Assembly: GCA_000474255.1 (NCBI GenBank)
Contig: BATO01000051.1
Location: forward strand, 1 to 46,294
Direction of reading: 5' to 3'
DNA length: 46,294 nucleotides
Source of the DNA: Aquipseudomonas alcaligenes MRY13-0052
GTDB taxonomy: Bacteria; Pseudomonadota; Gammaproteobacteria; Pseudomonadales; Pseudomonadaceae
How positions within the stretch are numbered: the first letter of the stretch is position 1; each line of letters opens with the position of its first letter. Positions 22,026-32,716 of this stretch are shown in pieces. Position numbers and translations under genes: made by a program. The notes beneath the pieces are model-generated. The model saw only the letters and a program-made list of their open reading frames with translations, had not been told where the DNA came from and searched no databases.

Positions 22026-23588
22026 ATGAACGCGCCCGTATCACCTCCCACCCCTGCCCGCCACTGCAAGGTTGCCATCATCGGCTCCGGCTTCTCCGGC
22101 CTGGGCATGGCGATCCGCCTGAAACAGAAAGGCGAGAACGATTTCCTCCTGTTCGAGAAGGAAGCCGGCGTCGGCGGCACCTGGCGCGTCAACAACTACC
22201 CGGGCTGCGGCTGCGACGTGCAATCGCACCTCTACTCCTTCTCCTTCGAGCCGAACCCCAACTGGACGCGGATGTTCGCCAAGCAGGAAGAGATCAAGGG
22301 CTACCTGGAAGGCTGCTGGGAGAAATACCGCCTGCAGGACAAGACCCTGCTCGGCACCGAAATCACCCGCGTGGCCTGGAGCGACAGCGAAGAGCTCTGG
22401 CACATCGACGATGCCGCCGGTAATCACTACACCGCGCAGTTCGTGGTGTCCGGCATGGGCGCCCTGTCCACCCCGGCCATCCCCCACCTCAATGGCCTGG
22501 AGAACTTCGCCGGCAAGAGCTTCCATTCCCAGCAGTGGGACCACGACTACGACCTGGCGGGCAAGCGCATCGCCGTGGTCGGCACCGGCGCCTCGTCCAT
22601 CCAGTTCGTCCCGCAGATCCAGAAGGTGGTCGGCCAGCTCGACCTCTACCAGCGCACCGCACCCTGGGTCATGCCCAAGCCGGACCGTGCCATCAGCGAA
22701 AACGAACGCTCGCGCTTCAAGCGCTTCCCCCTGCTGCAGAAGCTCTGGCGCGGCGGCATCTACGCCATCCTCGAAAGCCGCGTGATCGGCTTCGCCCTGA
22801 CCCCGAAGGTGATGAAGCTCGCCCAACTGGTGGCCAAGGGTTACATCAAGCGCAAGATCAAGGACCCGGTGCTGCGCGCCAAGGTCACGCCCGACTACAC
22901 CATGGGCTGCAAGCGCGTGCTGATCTCCAACGACTACTACCCGGCGCTGACCCAGGCCAACGTCGACGTGATCACCGATGGCATCAAGGAGATCCGCGCC
23001 AACAGCATCGTCACCCAGGACGGCCAGGAACGCCCGGTGGACGCCATCATCTTCGGCACCGGCTTCACCCCCAGCGACCCGCTGCCGCGCGGCGTGGTCT
23101 TCGGCCGCGGTGGCGTCGACCTGCTCGACACCTGGCCGGAAGGCCCGGAAGCCTACAAGGGCACCCTCACCGCCGGCTTCCCCAACCTGTTCTTCCTCAT
23201 GGGCCCGAACACCGGCCTGGGCCACAATTCGATGGTCTACATGATCGAATCGCAGATCCACTACGTGCTCGGCGCCCTCGACCTGCTCGACCAGCGCAAG
23301 CTGCAGAGCCTGGAGGTCAAGCGCGAGGTGCAGGACAAGTTCAACGGCAAGATCCAGGGCAGCCTGGGCAACACCGTATGGAACGCCGGCGGCTGCAAGA
23401 GCTGGTACATCCACCCGGTCAGCGGCCGCAACTGCACCGTATGGCCCGGCTTCACCTGGCGCTTCCGCCTGCTGACCCGCAACTTCGACCCGGCGGCCTA
23501 TCACTTCAGCCGCATCCAGCCGGTGCACGCCGCCCAGGGGCCGCTGACCCTCGCCACCACCGCCGCTGCAGAAGGAGTACCGGCATGA
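22026..23588 (+). CDS. Flavin-containing monooxygenase, Baeyer-Villiger type
   Basis: A 520-residue FAD- and NADPH-dependent monooxygenase likely to insert oxygen next to a ketone or oxidise a related carbonyl. The ATG at 22026 has AGGAGC upstream and opens just before the first Rossmann fold (IIGSGFSGLG, residues 19-27). The Baeyer-Villiger fingerprint FxGxxxHxxxW is present as FAGKSFHSQQW (161-171), followed by the NADPH fold VVGTGASSIQF (185-194). The substrate is unknown. The gene is coupled to the following dehydrogenase by an ATGA overlap, so an alcohol-to-ketone-to-ester route is plausible: the dehydrogenase would make the ketone that the monooxygenase uses. Confidence 0.92.
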   Translation: MNAPVSPPTPARHCKVAIIGSGFSGLGMAIRLKQKGENDFLLFEKEAGVGGTWRVNNYPGCGCDVQSHLYSFSFEPNPNWTRMFAKQEEIKGYLEGCWEKYRLQDKTLLGTEITRVAWSDSEELWHIDDAAGNHYTAQFVVSGMGALSTPAIPHLNGLENFAGKSFHSQQWDHDYDLAGKRIAVVGTGASSIQFVPQIQKVVGQLDLYQRTAPWVMPKPDRAISENERSRFKRFPLLQKLWRGGIYAILESRVIGFALTPKVMKLAQLVAKGYIKRKIKDPVLRAKVTPDYTMGCKRVLISNDYYPALTQANVDVITDGIKEIRANSIVTQDGQERPVDAIIFGTGFTPSDPLPRGVVFGRGGVDLLDTWPEGPEAYKGTLTAGFPNLFFLMGPNTGLGHNSMVYMIESQIHYVLGALDLLDQRKLQSLEVKREVQDKFNGKIQGSLGNTVWNAGGCKSWYIHPVSGRNCTVWPGFTWRFRLLTRNFDPAAYHFSRIQPVHAAQGPLTLATTAAAEGVPA

Positions 23589-24472
23589 AGTCCTTCGAGA
23601 ACAAGGTCGCCGCCATCACCGGCGCAGGCTCCGGCATCGGCCGCGCCCTCGCCTACGGCCTGGCCCGCCAGGGCTGTCACCTGGCGCTTTCCGACGTCAA
23701 CGCCGAAGGCCTGGCGGAAACCGCCGCCCAGGCCCGCAAGCTCGGCGTGCAGGTCACCGACACCTTGGTCAACGTCGCCGACCGCGAAGCGGTACACGCC
23801 TGGGCCGACCAGGTGGTGCTCGACCACGGTCGGGTCAACCTGATCTTCAACAACGCCGGCGTCGCCCATGCCGGCACCGTGGAAGGCAGCGACTACTCGG
23901 AATACGAGTGGATCATGAACATCAACTTCTGGGGCGTGATGCACGGCACCAAGGCCTTCCTCCCGCACATCAAGGCCACCGGCGACGGCCAGATCGTCAA
24001 CGTCTCCAGCGTGTTCGGCCTGTTCGCCCAACCTGGCATGAGCGCCTACAACGCCACCAAGTTCGCCGTGCGTGGCTTCACCGAAGCCCTGCGCCAGGAA
24101 CTGGACATGGAAGGCTGCGGCGTCTCCGCCAGCTGCGTGCACCCCGGCGGCATCAAGACCAACATCGCCAAGACCGCCCGGATGAACGACAGCCTCGCCC
24201 GGGTCGTCGGCCAGGAAACCGACCAGGCACGCAAGCAGTTCAACGACCAGTTGCTGCGCACCACCCCGGACAAGGCCGCCTCGGTGATCCTGCGCGGCGT
24301 GCTCAAGGACAACCGGCGCATCCTCATCGGTGCCGACGCCTGGGCCCTGGACGGCATGCAGCGTCTGCTGCCGACCCTCTACCAGCGCCTGGTCACCACC
24401 TCCATGCGCCTGGCCGCCCGCTTCGCACCCAAACCCCGTCGGGACCGGGAAGCGCAGAACCTGGCGGACTAA
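23585..24472 (+). CDS. Short-chain dehydrogenase/reductase
   Basis: A 295-residue classical SDR. Seen: the cofactor motif TGAGSGIGR (12-20), an acidic D37 after the second strand which favours NAD(H), NNAG (89-92), and the catalytic set S142, Y155 and K159 (YNATK). It has a C-terminal extension of about 40 residues beyond the core. It overlaps the monooxygenase stop by four bases (ATGA), so they are translated together. Likely oxidises an alcohol or reduces a ketone for the same substrate. Confidence 0.94.
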   Translation: MKSFENKVAAITGAGSGIGRALAYGLARQGCHLALSDVNAEGLAETAAQARKLGVQVTDTLVNVADREAVHAWADQVVLDHGRVNLIFNNAGVAHAGTVEGSDYSEYEWIMNINFWGVMHGTKAFLPHIKATGDGQIVNVSSVFGLFAQPGMSAYNATKFAVRGFTEALRQELDMEGCGVSASCVHPGGIKTNIAKTARMNDSLARVVGQETDQARKQFNDQLLRTTPDKAASVILRGVLKDNRRILIGADAWALDGMQRLLPTLYQRLVTTSMRLAARFAPKPRRDREAQNLAD

Positions 24473-24481
24473 CCCACCCCG

Positions 24482-24537
24482 CGTAGCCCGTGCCCAGCCC
24501 GGGGGCTCACCTCCCCGGGCTGAAGCCCGGGCTACGC
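24482..24537. repeat. Large hairpin repeat, family G
   Basis: The ends CGTAGCCCG and CGGGCTACG are exact complements, with GCCCGGG/CCCGGGC stems inside. It follows the SDR stop and may trim or stabilise the mRNA; there is no T run. Confidence 0.7.
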
Positions 24538-24558
24538 GGTGGTCGTATCGCCCTTATC

Positions 24559-24579
24559 GTCGGGTTGCACCCGACCTAC
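24559..24579 (+). repeat. Hairpin repeat, family D, copy 2 of 3
   Basis: Identical over 21 bp to 21088-21108 and 46254-46274. Confidence 0.75.
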
Positions 24580-24592
24580 CTGCACACCCCTC

Positions 24593-24616
24593 GTAGGAGC
24601 GAGCTCTGCTCGCGAA
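24593..24616 (+). repeat. Hairpin repeat, family F, copy 1
   Basis: GTAGGAGCGAGCTCTGCTCG followed by CGAA; the exact reverse complement is at 44246-44269. Confidence 0.75.
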
Positions 24617-24671
24617 GCCCTGCTCTTCCCTGCCACCCCCTCCCTCCTTCACTCCCCCATCCCACCAAATC

Positions 24672-24689
24672 CGTTCGGATATCCGAACG
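24672..24689. promoter_or_regulatory. Upstream activating site for AauR
   Basis: CGTTCGGATATCCGAACG is a perfect 18-bp palindrome. Its centre TTCGGATATCCGAA fits TTCGGNNNNCCGAA, which I recall as the AauR site described for P. putida. It lies about 130 bp before the sigma-54 promoter, the normal place for an enhancer bound by such an activator. Confidence 0.75.
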
Positions 24690-24803
24690 ATAAAACCCGC
24701 CAAAGCCGGAACCCCGAACACCACGCCTCCAAGCCCATTCAGAACCTAAAAATAAACCCTTATAAATCAATCAATTACGCACAAACCAACACGACCATAC
24801 AGA

Positions 24804-24818
24804 TGGCACGCATCCTGC
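24804..24818 (+). promoter_or_regulatory. Sigma-54 promoter of aatJ
   Basis: TGGCAC-GCATC-CTGC matches TGGCAC-N5-TTGC at all but one position, keeping the GG and GC pairs that matter most. Start of transcription would be near 24830, giving a leader of about 60 nt before aatJ. Confidence 0.8.
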
Positions 24819-24888
24819 CATTACAGATCCCCGACGGCGCCGAACCGCTGGCGTCGATAAGAACAAACAAAGTCGAGGACTGAAACAC

Positions 24889-25797
24889 ATGCGTATCCTT
24901 CCGAAGGTTCTGGCCGCCGCCATTGCAGCGACCCTGATTTCCGCTCCCGCTATCGCCGAAGAACTGACCGGCACCCTCAAGAAGATCAAGGACAGCGGCA
25001 CCATCGTCCTCGGTCACCGTGACGCCTCCATCCCCTTCTCCTACCTCGGCACCGAGCCGGGCAAGCCGGTGGGCTACTCCCACGACATCCAGCTGAAGGT
25101 CGTCGAAGCCATCAAGAAGGAACTGGCCCTGCCGGACCTGAAGGTGCGCTACAACCTGGTGACCTCGCAGACCCGCATCCCGCTGGTGCAGAACGGTACC
25201 GTCGACATCGAGTGCGGCTCCACCACCAATAACCTCGAGCGCCAGAAGCAGGTCGGCTTCTCCGTCGGCATCTTCGAAGTCGGCACCCGCCTGCTGTCGA
25301 AGAAGACCGCCGGCATCAACGACTTCGCCGACCTCAAGGGCAAGAACGTGGTGACCACCGCCGGCACCACCTCCGAGCGCCTGCTCAAGTCCATGAACGC
25401 CGAGAAGCAGATGGGCATGAACATCATCTCGGCCAAGGACCACGGCGAATCCTTCCTGATGCTGGAATCCGGCCGTGCCATCGCCTTCATGATGGACGAC
25501 GCCCTGCTCTACGGTGAGATGGCCAAGGCCAAGAAGCCCGCCGACTGGGTCGTCACCGGCGAACCGCAGTCCTATGAAATCTACGGCTGCATGGTCCGCA
25601 AGGAAGACGAGGCCTTCAAGAAAGTGGTCGACAAGGCCATCGCCGACACCTTCGCCTCGGGCGAGATCAACGGCATCTACGACAAGTGGTTCACCCAGCC
25701 GATCCCGCCGAAGAACCTCAACCTCAACTTCCCCATGAGCGACGAGCTGAAGAAGCTGATCGCCTCCCCCACCGACAAGTCGGCCGAAGAAATCTGA
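24889..25797 (+). CDS. aatJ: Glutamate/aspartate ABC transporter, periplasmic binding protein
   Basis: A 302-residue SBP_bac_3 protein of the GltI/AatJ type that captures glutamate and aspartate in the periplasm. It has a signal peptide (about 23 residues, cut after APAIA), the family motif GHRDASIPFSY, TVDIECGSTTNNLERQK and MMDDALLYGEMAKAKK. GAGGA precedes the ATG. It is first in aatJQMP-aauSR; the sigma-54 promoter and the AauR-type site upstream match the known acidic amino acid regulon of Pseudomonas. Confidence 0.94.
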   Translation: MRILPKVLAAAIAATLISAPAIAEELTGTLKKIKDSGTIVLGHRDASIPFSYLGTEPGKPVGYSHDIQLKVVEAIKKELALPDLKVRYNLVTSQTRIPLVQNGTVDIECGSTTNNLERQKQVGFSVGIFEVGTRLLSKKTAGINDFADLKGKNVVTTAGTTSERLLKSMNAEKQMGMNIISAKDHGESFLMLESGRAIAFMMDDALLYGEMAKAKKPADWVVTGEPQSYEIYGCMVRKEDEAFKKVVDKAIADTFASGEINGIYDKWFTQPIPPKNLNLNFPMSDELKKLIASPTDKSAEEI

Positions 25798-25805
25798 CCT
25801 GTCGC

Positions 25806-25830
25806 GCCCATCCCGCCTCGCGGGATGGGC
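25806..25830 (+). other. Hairpin between aatJ and the permease genes
   Basis: GCCCATCCCG-CCTCG-CGGGATGGGC, a perfect 10-bp stem without a T run, just after the aatJ stop. Such stems commonly protect the binding-protein part of the mRNA so that it is made in excess over the membrane parts. Confidence 0.7.
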
Positions 25831-25930
25831 CAGGAGCAAGGGCCGCCGGCTCCCCGCGGCGCCGGCCGGCCCCTCCTCCCTCCACTGCCTTCAACCGCAG
25901 AAAGACAAGAACCCTGAGGGGAAAACCCTG

Positions 25931-26677
25931 ATGAACTACAACTGGGACTGGGGCGTGTTCTTCAAGTCCACCGGCATCGGCAGCGAAATCTACCTGGACT
26001 GGTTCGTCACCGGCCTGGGCTGGACCATCGCCATCGCCCTCGCCGCCTGGATCGTCGCGCTCCTGCTGGGCTCGCTGCTCGGCGTCATGCGTACCGTGCC
26101 CAACCGCTGGGTGTCCGGCATCGCCACCACCTACGTGGAAATCTTCCGCAACGTGCCGCTGCTGGTGCAGCTGTTCCTCTGGTACTTCCTGGTGCCGGAC
26201 CTGCTGCCCGAGCCACTGGAAATCTGGTTCAAGCAAGACCTCAACCCGGCCACGTCCGCCTACCTGAGCGTGGTCGTGTGCCTCGGCCTGTTCACCGCCG
26301 CCCGCGTCTGCGAGCAGGTGCGCACCGGCATCCAGGCGCTGCCTGCCGGCCAGGCCTCCGCCGCCCGCGCCATGGGCTTCCGCATGCCGGCGATCTACCG
26401 CTACGTGCTGCTGCCGCAAGCCTTCCGCATCATCATTCCGCCGCTGACCAGCGAGTTCCTCAACATCTTCAAGAACTCCTCGGTGGCCTCCCTCATCGGC
26501 CTGATGGAGCTGCTCGCGCAGACCAAGCAGACCGCCGAGTTCTCCGCCAACCTGTTCGAGGCCTTCACCCTCGCCACGCTGATCTACTTCACCCTGAACA
26601 TGAGCCTGATGCTGTTCATGCGCATGGTTGAACGCAAGGTCGCGGTCCCGGGCCTGATCGCCGTAGGAGGCAAATGA
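25931..26677 (+). CDS. aatQ: Glutamate/aspartate ABC transporter permease (GltJ-like)
   Basis: A 248-residue inner-membrane permease of the polar amino acid family. It has about five membrane segments and the EAA-type loop that docks on the ATPase ([17 protein letters not shown]). GAGGGG lies before the ATG. It pairs with the next gene, whose start overlaps its stop (ATGA). The letters Q and M for the two permeases differ between sources in my memory; by position this one equals E. coli GltJ. Confidence 0.93.
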   Translation: MNYNWDWGVFFKSTGIGSEIYLDWFVTGLGWTIAIALAAWIVALLLGSLLGVMRTVPNRWVSGIATTYVEIFRNVPLLVQLFLWYFLVPDLLPEPLEIWFKQDLNPATSAYLSVVVCLGLFTAARVCEQVRTGIQALPAGQASAARAMGFRMPAIYRYVLLPQAFRIIIPPLTSEFLNIFKNSSVASLIGLMELLAQTKQTAEFSANLFEAFTLATLIYFTLNMSLMLFMRMVERKVAVPGLIAVGGK

Positions 26678-27348
26678 TGGAGATGGATTTCAGCGCAATC
26701 ATCCCCGCCCTGCCGGGCCTGGTCGACGGCATGCTGATGACCCTGCAGCTCATGGTGCTGGGCATCATCGGCGGCGTGGTGCTCGGCACCCTGCTGGCGC
26801 TCATGCGCCTGTCGCACAACCCGCTGCTGTCGAAGCTCGGCGCCCTCTACGTCAACTACTTCCGCTCCATCCCGCTGCTGCTGGTGATCACCTGGTTCTA
26901 CTTCGCGGTGCCCTTCGTGCTGCGCTGGATCACCGGCGAAGACACCCCGGTGGGCGCGTTCACCTCCTGCCTCATCGCCTTCATGATGTTCGAGGCGGCG
27001 TACTTCTGCGAAATCGTCCGCGCCGGCATCCAGGCCATCCCCCGTGGGCAGATGGGCGCCGCCCAGGCCCTGGGCATGACCTACGGCCAGACCATGCGCC
27101 TGATCATCCTGCCCCAGGCGTTCCGCAAGATGACCCCGCTGCTGCTGCAGCAAAGCATCATCCTGTTCCAGGACACCTCGCTCGTTTACACCGTGGGCCT
27201 GATGGACTTCCTCAACGCCGCCCGTTCCCGTGGCGACATCATCGGCCAGCCGCACGAATTCCTGATCTTCGCCGGCCTGGTGTACTTCACCGTCAGCTTC
27301 GCCGCCTCGCAGCTGGTCAAGCTCCTGCAAAAAAGGTTAGCCGTATGA
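26674..27348 (+). CDS. aatM: Glutamate/aspartate ABC transporter permease (GltK-like)
   Basis: A 224-residue permease, partner of the preceding one. Membrane segments and the EAA-type loop ([17 protein letters not shown]) are clear, as is [17 protein letters not shown], which resembles GltK. GGAGG precedes a double ATG (26674 or 26677; the second would also work). It overlaps both neighbours by four bases, showing tight translational coupling. Confidence 0.93.
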   Translation: MMEMDFSAIIPALPGLVDGMLMTLQLMVLGIIGGVVLGTLLALMRLSHNPLLSKLGALYVNYFRSIPLLLVITWFYFAVPFVLRWITGEDTPVGAFTSCLIAFMMFEAAYFCEIVRAGIQAIPRGQMGAAQALGMTYGQTMRLIILPQAFRKMTPLLLQQSIILFQDTSLVYTVGLMDFLNAARSRGDIIGQPHEFLIFAGLVYFTVSFAASQLVKLLQKRLAV

Positions 27349-28079
27349 TTTCGATCAAGAACGTCAACAAGTGGTACGGGGAATTCCAGGTGCTGACCGA
27401 CTGCAGCACCGAGGTCCAGAAAGGTGAAGTGGTGGTCGTCTGCGGGCCGTCCGGCTCCGGAAAATCCACCCTGATCAAGTGCGTCAACGCGCTGGAGCCC
27501 TTCCAGAAGGGCGACATCGTCGTCGACGGCACCTCCATCGCCGACAAGAAGACCGACCTGCCCAAGCTGCGCTCCCGCGTCGGCATGGTGTTCCAGCACT
27601 TCGAGCTGTTCCCGCACCTGTCGATCACCGAGAACCTCACCATCGCCCAGATCAAGGTGCTCGGCCGCAGCAAGGAAGAAGCCACCGCCAAGGGCCTCAA
27701 GCTGCTGGAGCGCGTCGGCCTCTCCGCCCACGCCCACAAGCACCCCGGCCAACTCTCCGGCGGCCAGCAGCAGCGCGTCGCCATCGCCCGCGCCCTGGCC
27801 ATGGACCCGGTGGTGATGCTGTTCGACGAGCCCACCTCGGCGCTCGACCCGGAGATGGTCAACGAAGTGCTCGACGTGATGGTGCAACTGGCCAACGAAG
27901 GCATGACCATGATGTGCGTCACCCACGAGATGGGCTTCGCCCGCAAGGTCGCCGACCGGGTGATCTTCATGGACGCCGGCCAGATCGTCGAAGACTGCCC
28001 CAAGGAAGAGTTCTTCGGCGACGTCAGCCAGCGCTCCGAGCGCGCCCAGCAGTTCCTCGCCAAGATCCTGCAACACTGA
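27345..28079 (+). CDS. aatP: Glutamate/aspartate ABC transporter ATP-binding protein
   Basis: A 244-residue cytoplasmic ATPase of the polar amino acid type that powers the AatQM channel. Seen: Walker [10 protein letters not shown] (34-42), Q-loop [12 protein letters not shown], signature LSGGQQQR, Walker [17 protein letters not shown] and the switch histidine in [11 protein letters not shown]. The length is that of GltL. The ATG overlaps the aatM stop. Confidence 0.96.
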   Translation: MISIKNVNKWYGEFQVLTDCSTEVQKGEVVVVCGPSGSGKSTLIKCVNALEPFQKGDIVVDGTSIADKKTDLPKLRSRVGMVFQHFELFPHLSITENLTIAQIKVLGRSKEEATAKGLKLLERVGLSAHAHKHPGQLSGGQQQRVAIARALAMDPVVMLFDEPTSALDPEMVNEVLDVMVQLANEGMTMMCVTHEMGFARKVADRVIFMDAGQIVEDCPKEEFFGDVSQRSERAQQFLAKILQH

Positions 28080-28087
28080 TGCACCAC

Positions 28088-28112
28088 GCCCCTCTCCACC
28101 TCGGAGAGGGGC
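28088..28112 (+). other. Hairpin between aatP and aauS
   Basis: GCCCCTCTCC-ACCTC-GGAGAGGGGC, a perfect 10-bp stem with no T run. It may lower expression of the two-component genes relative to the transporter or stabilise the upstream mRNA. Confidence 0.65.
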
Positions 28113-28170
28113 CGCGTCGCCCCACCCGCCGCTCGGCGCCCCGCACCGACTGGCAAGGCCCGGACCACTT

Positions 28171-30074
28171 ATGATGCAATGCCCTCCCGCCAGCCTCCGC
28201 GCCGTGCCGCCCGCATTGACCGTGAAACCGCGCCTGCTCCGCCACCTCTCGCTGACCCTGCTGCTGGTCCTGGCCATGTTCGGCGTCGGCTGGATCGGCT
28301 ACCACCTCAGCGAGCTCTCCGGCATCCGCGCCCTGCGCGAGAACGGCGAACGCCAGCTGGAACTCCACGCCCGCGCCGTGGAGAGCGAGATCAACCGCTA
28401 CACCTACCTGCCCAGCCTGCTGGAGCTGGAATCCAGCGTCAGCCACCTGCTGCTCAACCCGACGCCCTACCGGCGCAACCTGGTCAACGACTACCTCGAA
28501 GGGCTCAACCGCCGCAGCGGCAACCGCGCCATCTTCCTCCTCGACACCAACGGCCGCGTGCTGGCCACCAGCAACTGGCGCGACGCCGACAGCTTCCTCG
28601 GTGAAGACCTGGCCTTCCGCGCCTACTTCCAGCAAGCGATGAAGGGCGAGCCCGGGCGCTTCTACGGCATCGGCAGCACCACGGGCGAGGCCGGCTACTA
28701 CCTGGCCCACGGCCTGCGCTACGAAGGCCGCATCATCGGCGTCGCGGTGGTCAAGGTGAAGCTCGAAGCGCTGCAGGAGCGCTGGGAAAAGGCCCGTCTG
28801 CAGGCCTTCGTCAGCGACGAGAACGGCATCATCATCCTCTCCAGCGACCCGGTCCTGCGCATGAAGGCCATCCGTGCGCTCTCCGCCGAAGACAAGGAGC
28901 GCCTGGCCCGCAGCCTGCAATACCACTGGTGGGCGCTCAACGAATGGCAGCCGCGTTCACGCCAGGACCTGGGCGACGGCCTGGAAACCCTCAGCTTCGC
29001 CTCGCCCCTGCCCGACGGCGGCGAGCAGGAGATCGCCTACCTGGCGCAGAGCCGGCCGCTCAGCGACACCCCCTGGCACTTCAGCCTGCTCTCGCCCCTG
29101 GCCGACCTGCGCCGCGAGGCGGTCATCCACGGCCTGCTGGCCGCCGCCGGCCTGGCCCTGCTGGCCTTCCTCGCCATCGCCTGGAATGAGCGGCGCAAGG
29201 TGCTCGCCACCCGCCTCGCCGCCCGCGAGGCGCTGCTCCAGGCCAACAACGAACTCGAACGCAAGATCGCCGAACGCACCCAGGACCTGCGCTCCAGCAA
29301 CCAGCGCCTGATGGGCGAGATCCGCGAGCGCCGGCAGACCGAGGAAAACCTGCGCAAGGCCCAGGACGGGCTGGTCCAGGCCGGCAAGCTGGCGGTGATC
29401 GGGCAGATGTCCACCAGCATCGCCCACGAACTCAACCAGCCCCTGGCCGCCCTGCGCACCCTCTCCGGCAACACTGTGCGCTTCCTTCAACGCGGCGCGC
29501 TGGACGTGGCCAGCACCAACCTCACCGCCATCAACGAACTGGTCGACCGCATGGGCCGCATCACCGCCAGCCTGCGCGCCTTCGCCCGGCGTGCCGACGA
29601 CCATGGCCAGGCCAGCCTGGGCAAGGCCGTGGACGCGGCACTGTTCATCCTCCACACGCGCCTGGAACACACCCCGCTGACCCTGCACCGCGCCTTCACC
29701 GATGCTCGCCTGGCCATCGACCAGACCCGCCTGGAGCAGATCCTGGTCAACCTCATCGCCAACGCCCTCGACGCCATGAGCGGGCAGGCCGACTGCCAGC
29801 TCTGGCTCGACGGCCACGACCAAGACGGCACCTACATCCTCCGTGTGCGCGACAACGGCCCCGGCATCTCTCCGGCCGTGCGCGAGCACCTGTTCGAACC
29901 CTTCTTCACCACCAAGCCCGGCGAACATGGCCTGGGCCTTGGCCTCACCCTGTCCGCCAGCCTCGCCACCGCCGCCGGTGGCAGCCTCGGCGTGCAACAC
30001 CCCGAGGACGGCGGCACGGCCTTCGAGCTGCGCCTGCCGCAGATCGCCGCCCCCTCCGAAACGAGCCCCCGCCC

Positions 30075-30078
<4 letters not shown>
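28171..30078 (+). CDS. aauS: Sensor histidine kinase of the acidic amino acid uptake system
   Basis: A 635-residue DctB-like membrane kinase. First membrane segment at about 27-44, a periplasmic sensor of about 270 residues of the double-Cache type (TNGRVLATSNW, FYGIGSTTGEAGYYLAHGL), second membrane segment at about 319-337, a coiled coil, then HisKA with H419 in IAHELNQPLAALRT, and an ATPase domain (N box LIANALDAM, DNGPGIS, HGLGLGLTLS). It would sense periplasmic glutamate or aspartate and phosphorylate AauR. The start is uncertain: two ATGs at 28171 and 28174 and weak ribosome binding. It overlaps aauR by ATGA. Confidence 0.92.
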
Positions 30079-31397
<1,319 letters not shown>

Positions 31398-31406
31398 CCC
31401 GCCCCC

Positions 31407-31515
31407 AGCCAAACCCGGACGCCCTCACCACGTAGGGTGGACCCCGCTCCATCGGTCCACCTTCCGTGCCCGCCGGCCACTCCGCTGGTGGATGAAAAAG
31501 CGTCATCCACCCTAC
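31407..31515. repeat. 109-bp direct repeat, copy 1 (family C, long form)
   Basis: Starts CAGCCAAACCCGGA and runs through GTAGGGTGGACC ... GGTGGATGAAAAA ... ATCCACCCTAC. The second copy starts 165 bp later. The outer parts GTAGGGTGGA and TCCACCCTAC pair with each other, giving a long stem-loop. The 424-bp spacer 31398-31821 holds no gene. Confidence 0.85.
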
Positions 31516-31544
31516 GCCCGCAAGCCGCACGGATGTGGAGGACA

Positions 31545-31558
31545 GCGAATTCATTCGC
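31545..31558. repeat. Family A palindrome GCGAATTCATTCGC
   Basis: Same 14-bp core as at 20741, 20997 and 31726. Confidence 0.7.
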
Positions 31559-31571
31559 GATGCCCTGCCAA

Positions 31572-31681
31572 CAGCCAAACCCGGATGCCCTCGCCAGTAG
31601 GGTGGACCCCGCTCCATCGGTCCACCTTTCGTACTCGCCGGCCACTCCGCTGGTGGATGAAAAAAGCGCCATCCACCCTAC
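31572..31681. repeat. 109-bp direct repeat, copy 2 (family C, long form)
   Basis: Nearly the same sequence as 31407-31515, with a few substitutions and single-base indels. No flanking transposase is present. Confidence 0.85.
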
Positions 31682-31725
31682 AGACTTGCCACCGCAAGAC
31701 ACCAAGGATGGAAATGGGTGTAGGG

Positions 31726-31739
31726 GCGAATTCATTCGC
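31726..31739. repeat. Family A palindrome GCGAATTCATTCGC
   Basis: Fourth full copy of the 14-bp core in the window. Confidence 0.7.
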
Positions 31740-31777
31740 CCGCTCTTCTGCTGGGCACCGAAAACGAGCCACAAACA

Positions 31778-31805
31778 AAAACGCCGGCCCAGTGGCCGGC
31801 GTTTT
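31778..31805 (-). terminator. Rho-independent terminator after the SDR gene (may serve both strands)
   Basis: AAAACGCCGGCC, loop CAGT, GGCCGGCGTTTT with further T on the minus strand; 16 bp after the SDR stop. Confidence 0.9.
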
Positions 31806-31821
31806 CCTTGTACCCGAGACG

Positions 31822-32571
31822 TCAGGCGGCGAAACCACCGTCGATCGTCAGGTTGGCACCGGTGATGTAGCCCGCTTCCGGGCCGGCCAGGTAGGCCACG
31901 AAGCTGGCGATTTCCTCGGCCTTGCCGTAACGCGCCAGCGCCATCATCTGCTTGAGGGACTCGGCGAAGTCGCCTTCGGCCGGGTTCATGTCGGTATCCA
32001 CCGGGCCGGGCTGCACGTTGTTCACGGTGATGCCACGGGGGCCCAGGTCACGGGACAGGCCCTGGGTGAAACCCGCCACCGCCGCCTTGCTCATGGCGTA
32101 GACCGAGCCGCCGGCAAAGGGCATGCGTTCGGCGTTGGTGCTGCCGATGGTGATGATGCGGCCACCCTCGCCCATCACCCGGGCGGCTTCCTGGCTGGCG
32201 ATCACCACGCTGCGCACGTTCACTGCCAGGGTGCGGTCGAGGTCTTCGATGGCGAACTCTTCGATGGGCGCCACGGCCAGCACACCGGCGTTGTTCACCA
32301 GGATGTCGAGGCGGCCGAAGCTGTCCACGGTGTAGCGGATGGCGCCGCGCAGGGCCTGCTCGTCGCTGCTGTCGGCCTTGATGGCCAGGGCGCGGCCACC
32401 AGCTGCTTCGATGGCTTTCACCACCTCTTCGGCGGCCTGGCCGGAAGCGGCGTAGGTCAGCGCCACGGCGGCGCCTTCACGGGCCAGGCGCTTGGCGATG
32501 GCGGCGCCGATACCGCGGGAACCGCCCTGGATGAATGCAACCTTGCCGCTGAGCGTTTGAGTCGAGGTCAT
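31822..32571 (-). CDS. Short-chain dehydrogenase/reductase
   Basis: A 249-residue classical SDR of the FabG-like length. Seen: GGSRGIG (16-22), with R19 and the lack of an acidic residue after strand two pointing to NADP(H), NNAG (93-96), catalytic S144, Y158 and K162 (YAMSK), and the C-terminal GANLTIDGGF. The substrate is unknown. It is divergent from a LysR regulator gene 145 bp away, which probably controls it. Confidence 0.93.
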   Translation of the reverse strand: MTSTQTLSGKVAFIQGGSRGIGAAIAKRLAREGAAVALTYAASGQAAEEVVKAIEAAGGRALAIKADSSDEQALRGAIRYTVDSFGRLDILVNNAGVLAVAPIEEFAIEDLDRTLAVNVRSVVIASQEAARVMGEGGRIITIGSTNAERMPFAGGSVYAMSKAAVAGFTQGLSRDLGPRGITVNNVQPGPVDTDMNPAEGDFAESLKQMMALARYGKAEEIASFVAYLAGPEAGYITGANLTIDGGFAA

Positions 32572-32716
32572 GATGGTTCTCCAATTGTCTGTAGGGGGAT
32601 TCGGGCTTGGCCGGTTGGCTGTTGCTCGATGACGGGGCCAGTATCGGAGAGATATTCACAACCGATAAGCCGGCAATCGCTATATTCTTTCGATCCAAAC
32701 GATTTACAGTGAAGCC

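Noticed and set aside
22535-24472. Plus-strand frame starting inside the monooxygenase gene and running into the SDR gene
   Set aside because: Its first part is out of frame with the monooxygenase and is Arg/Pro/His rich; only the part from 23585 is a real gene (the SDR).
31407-31681. Direct repeats as ends of an insertion sequence
   Set aside because: Only 56 bp lie between the copies, there is no transposase frame, and no target-site duplication could be seen.
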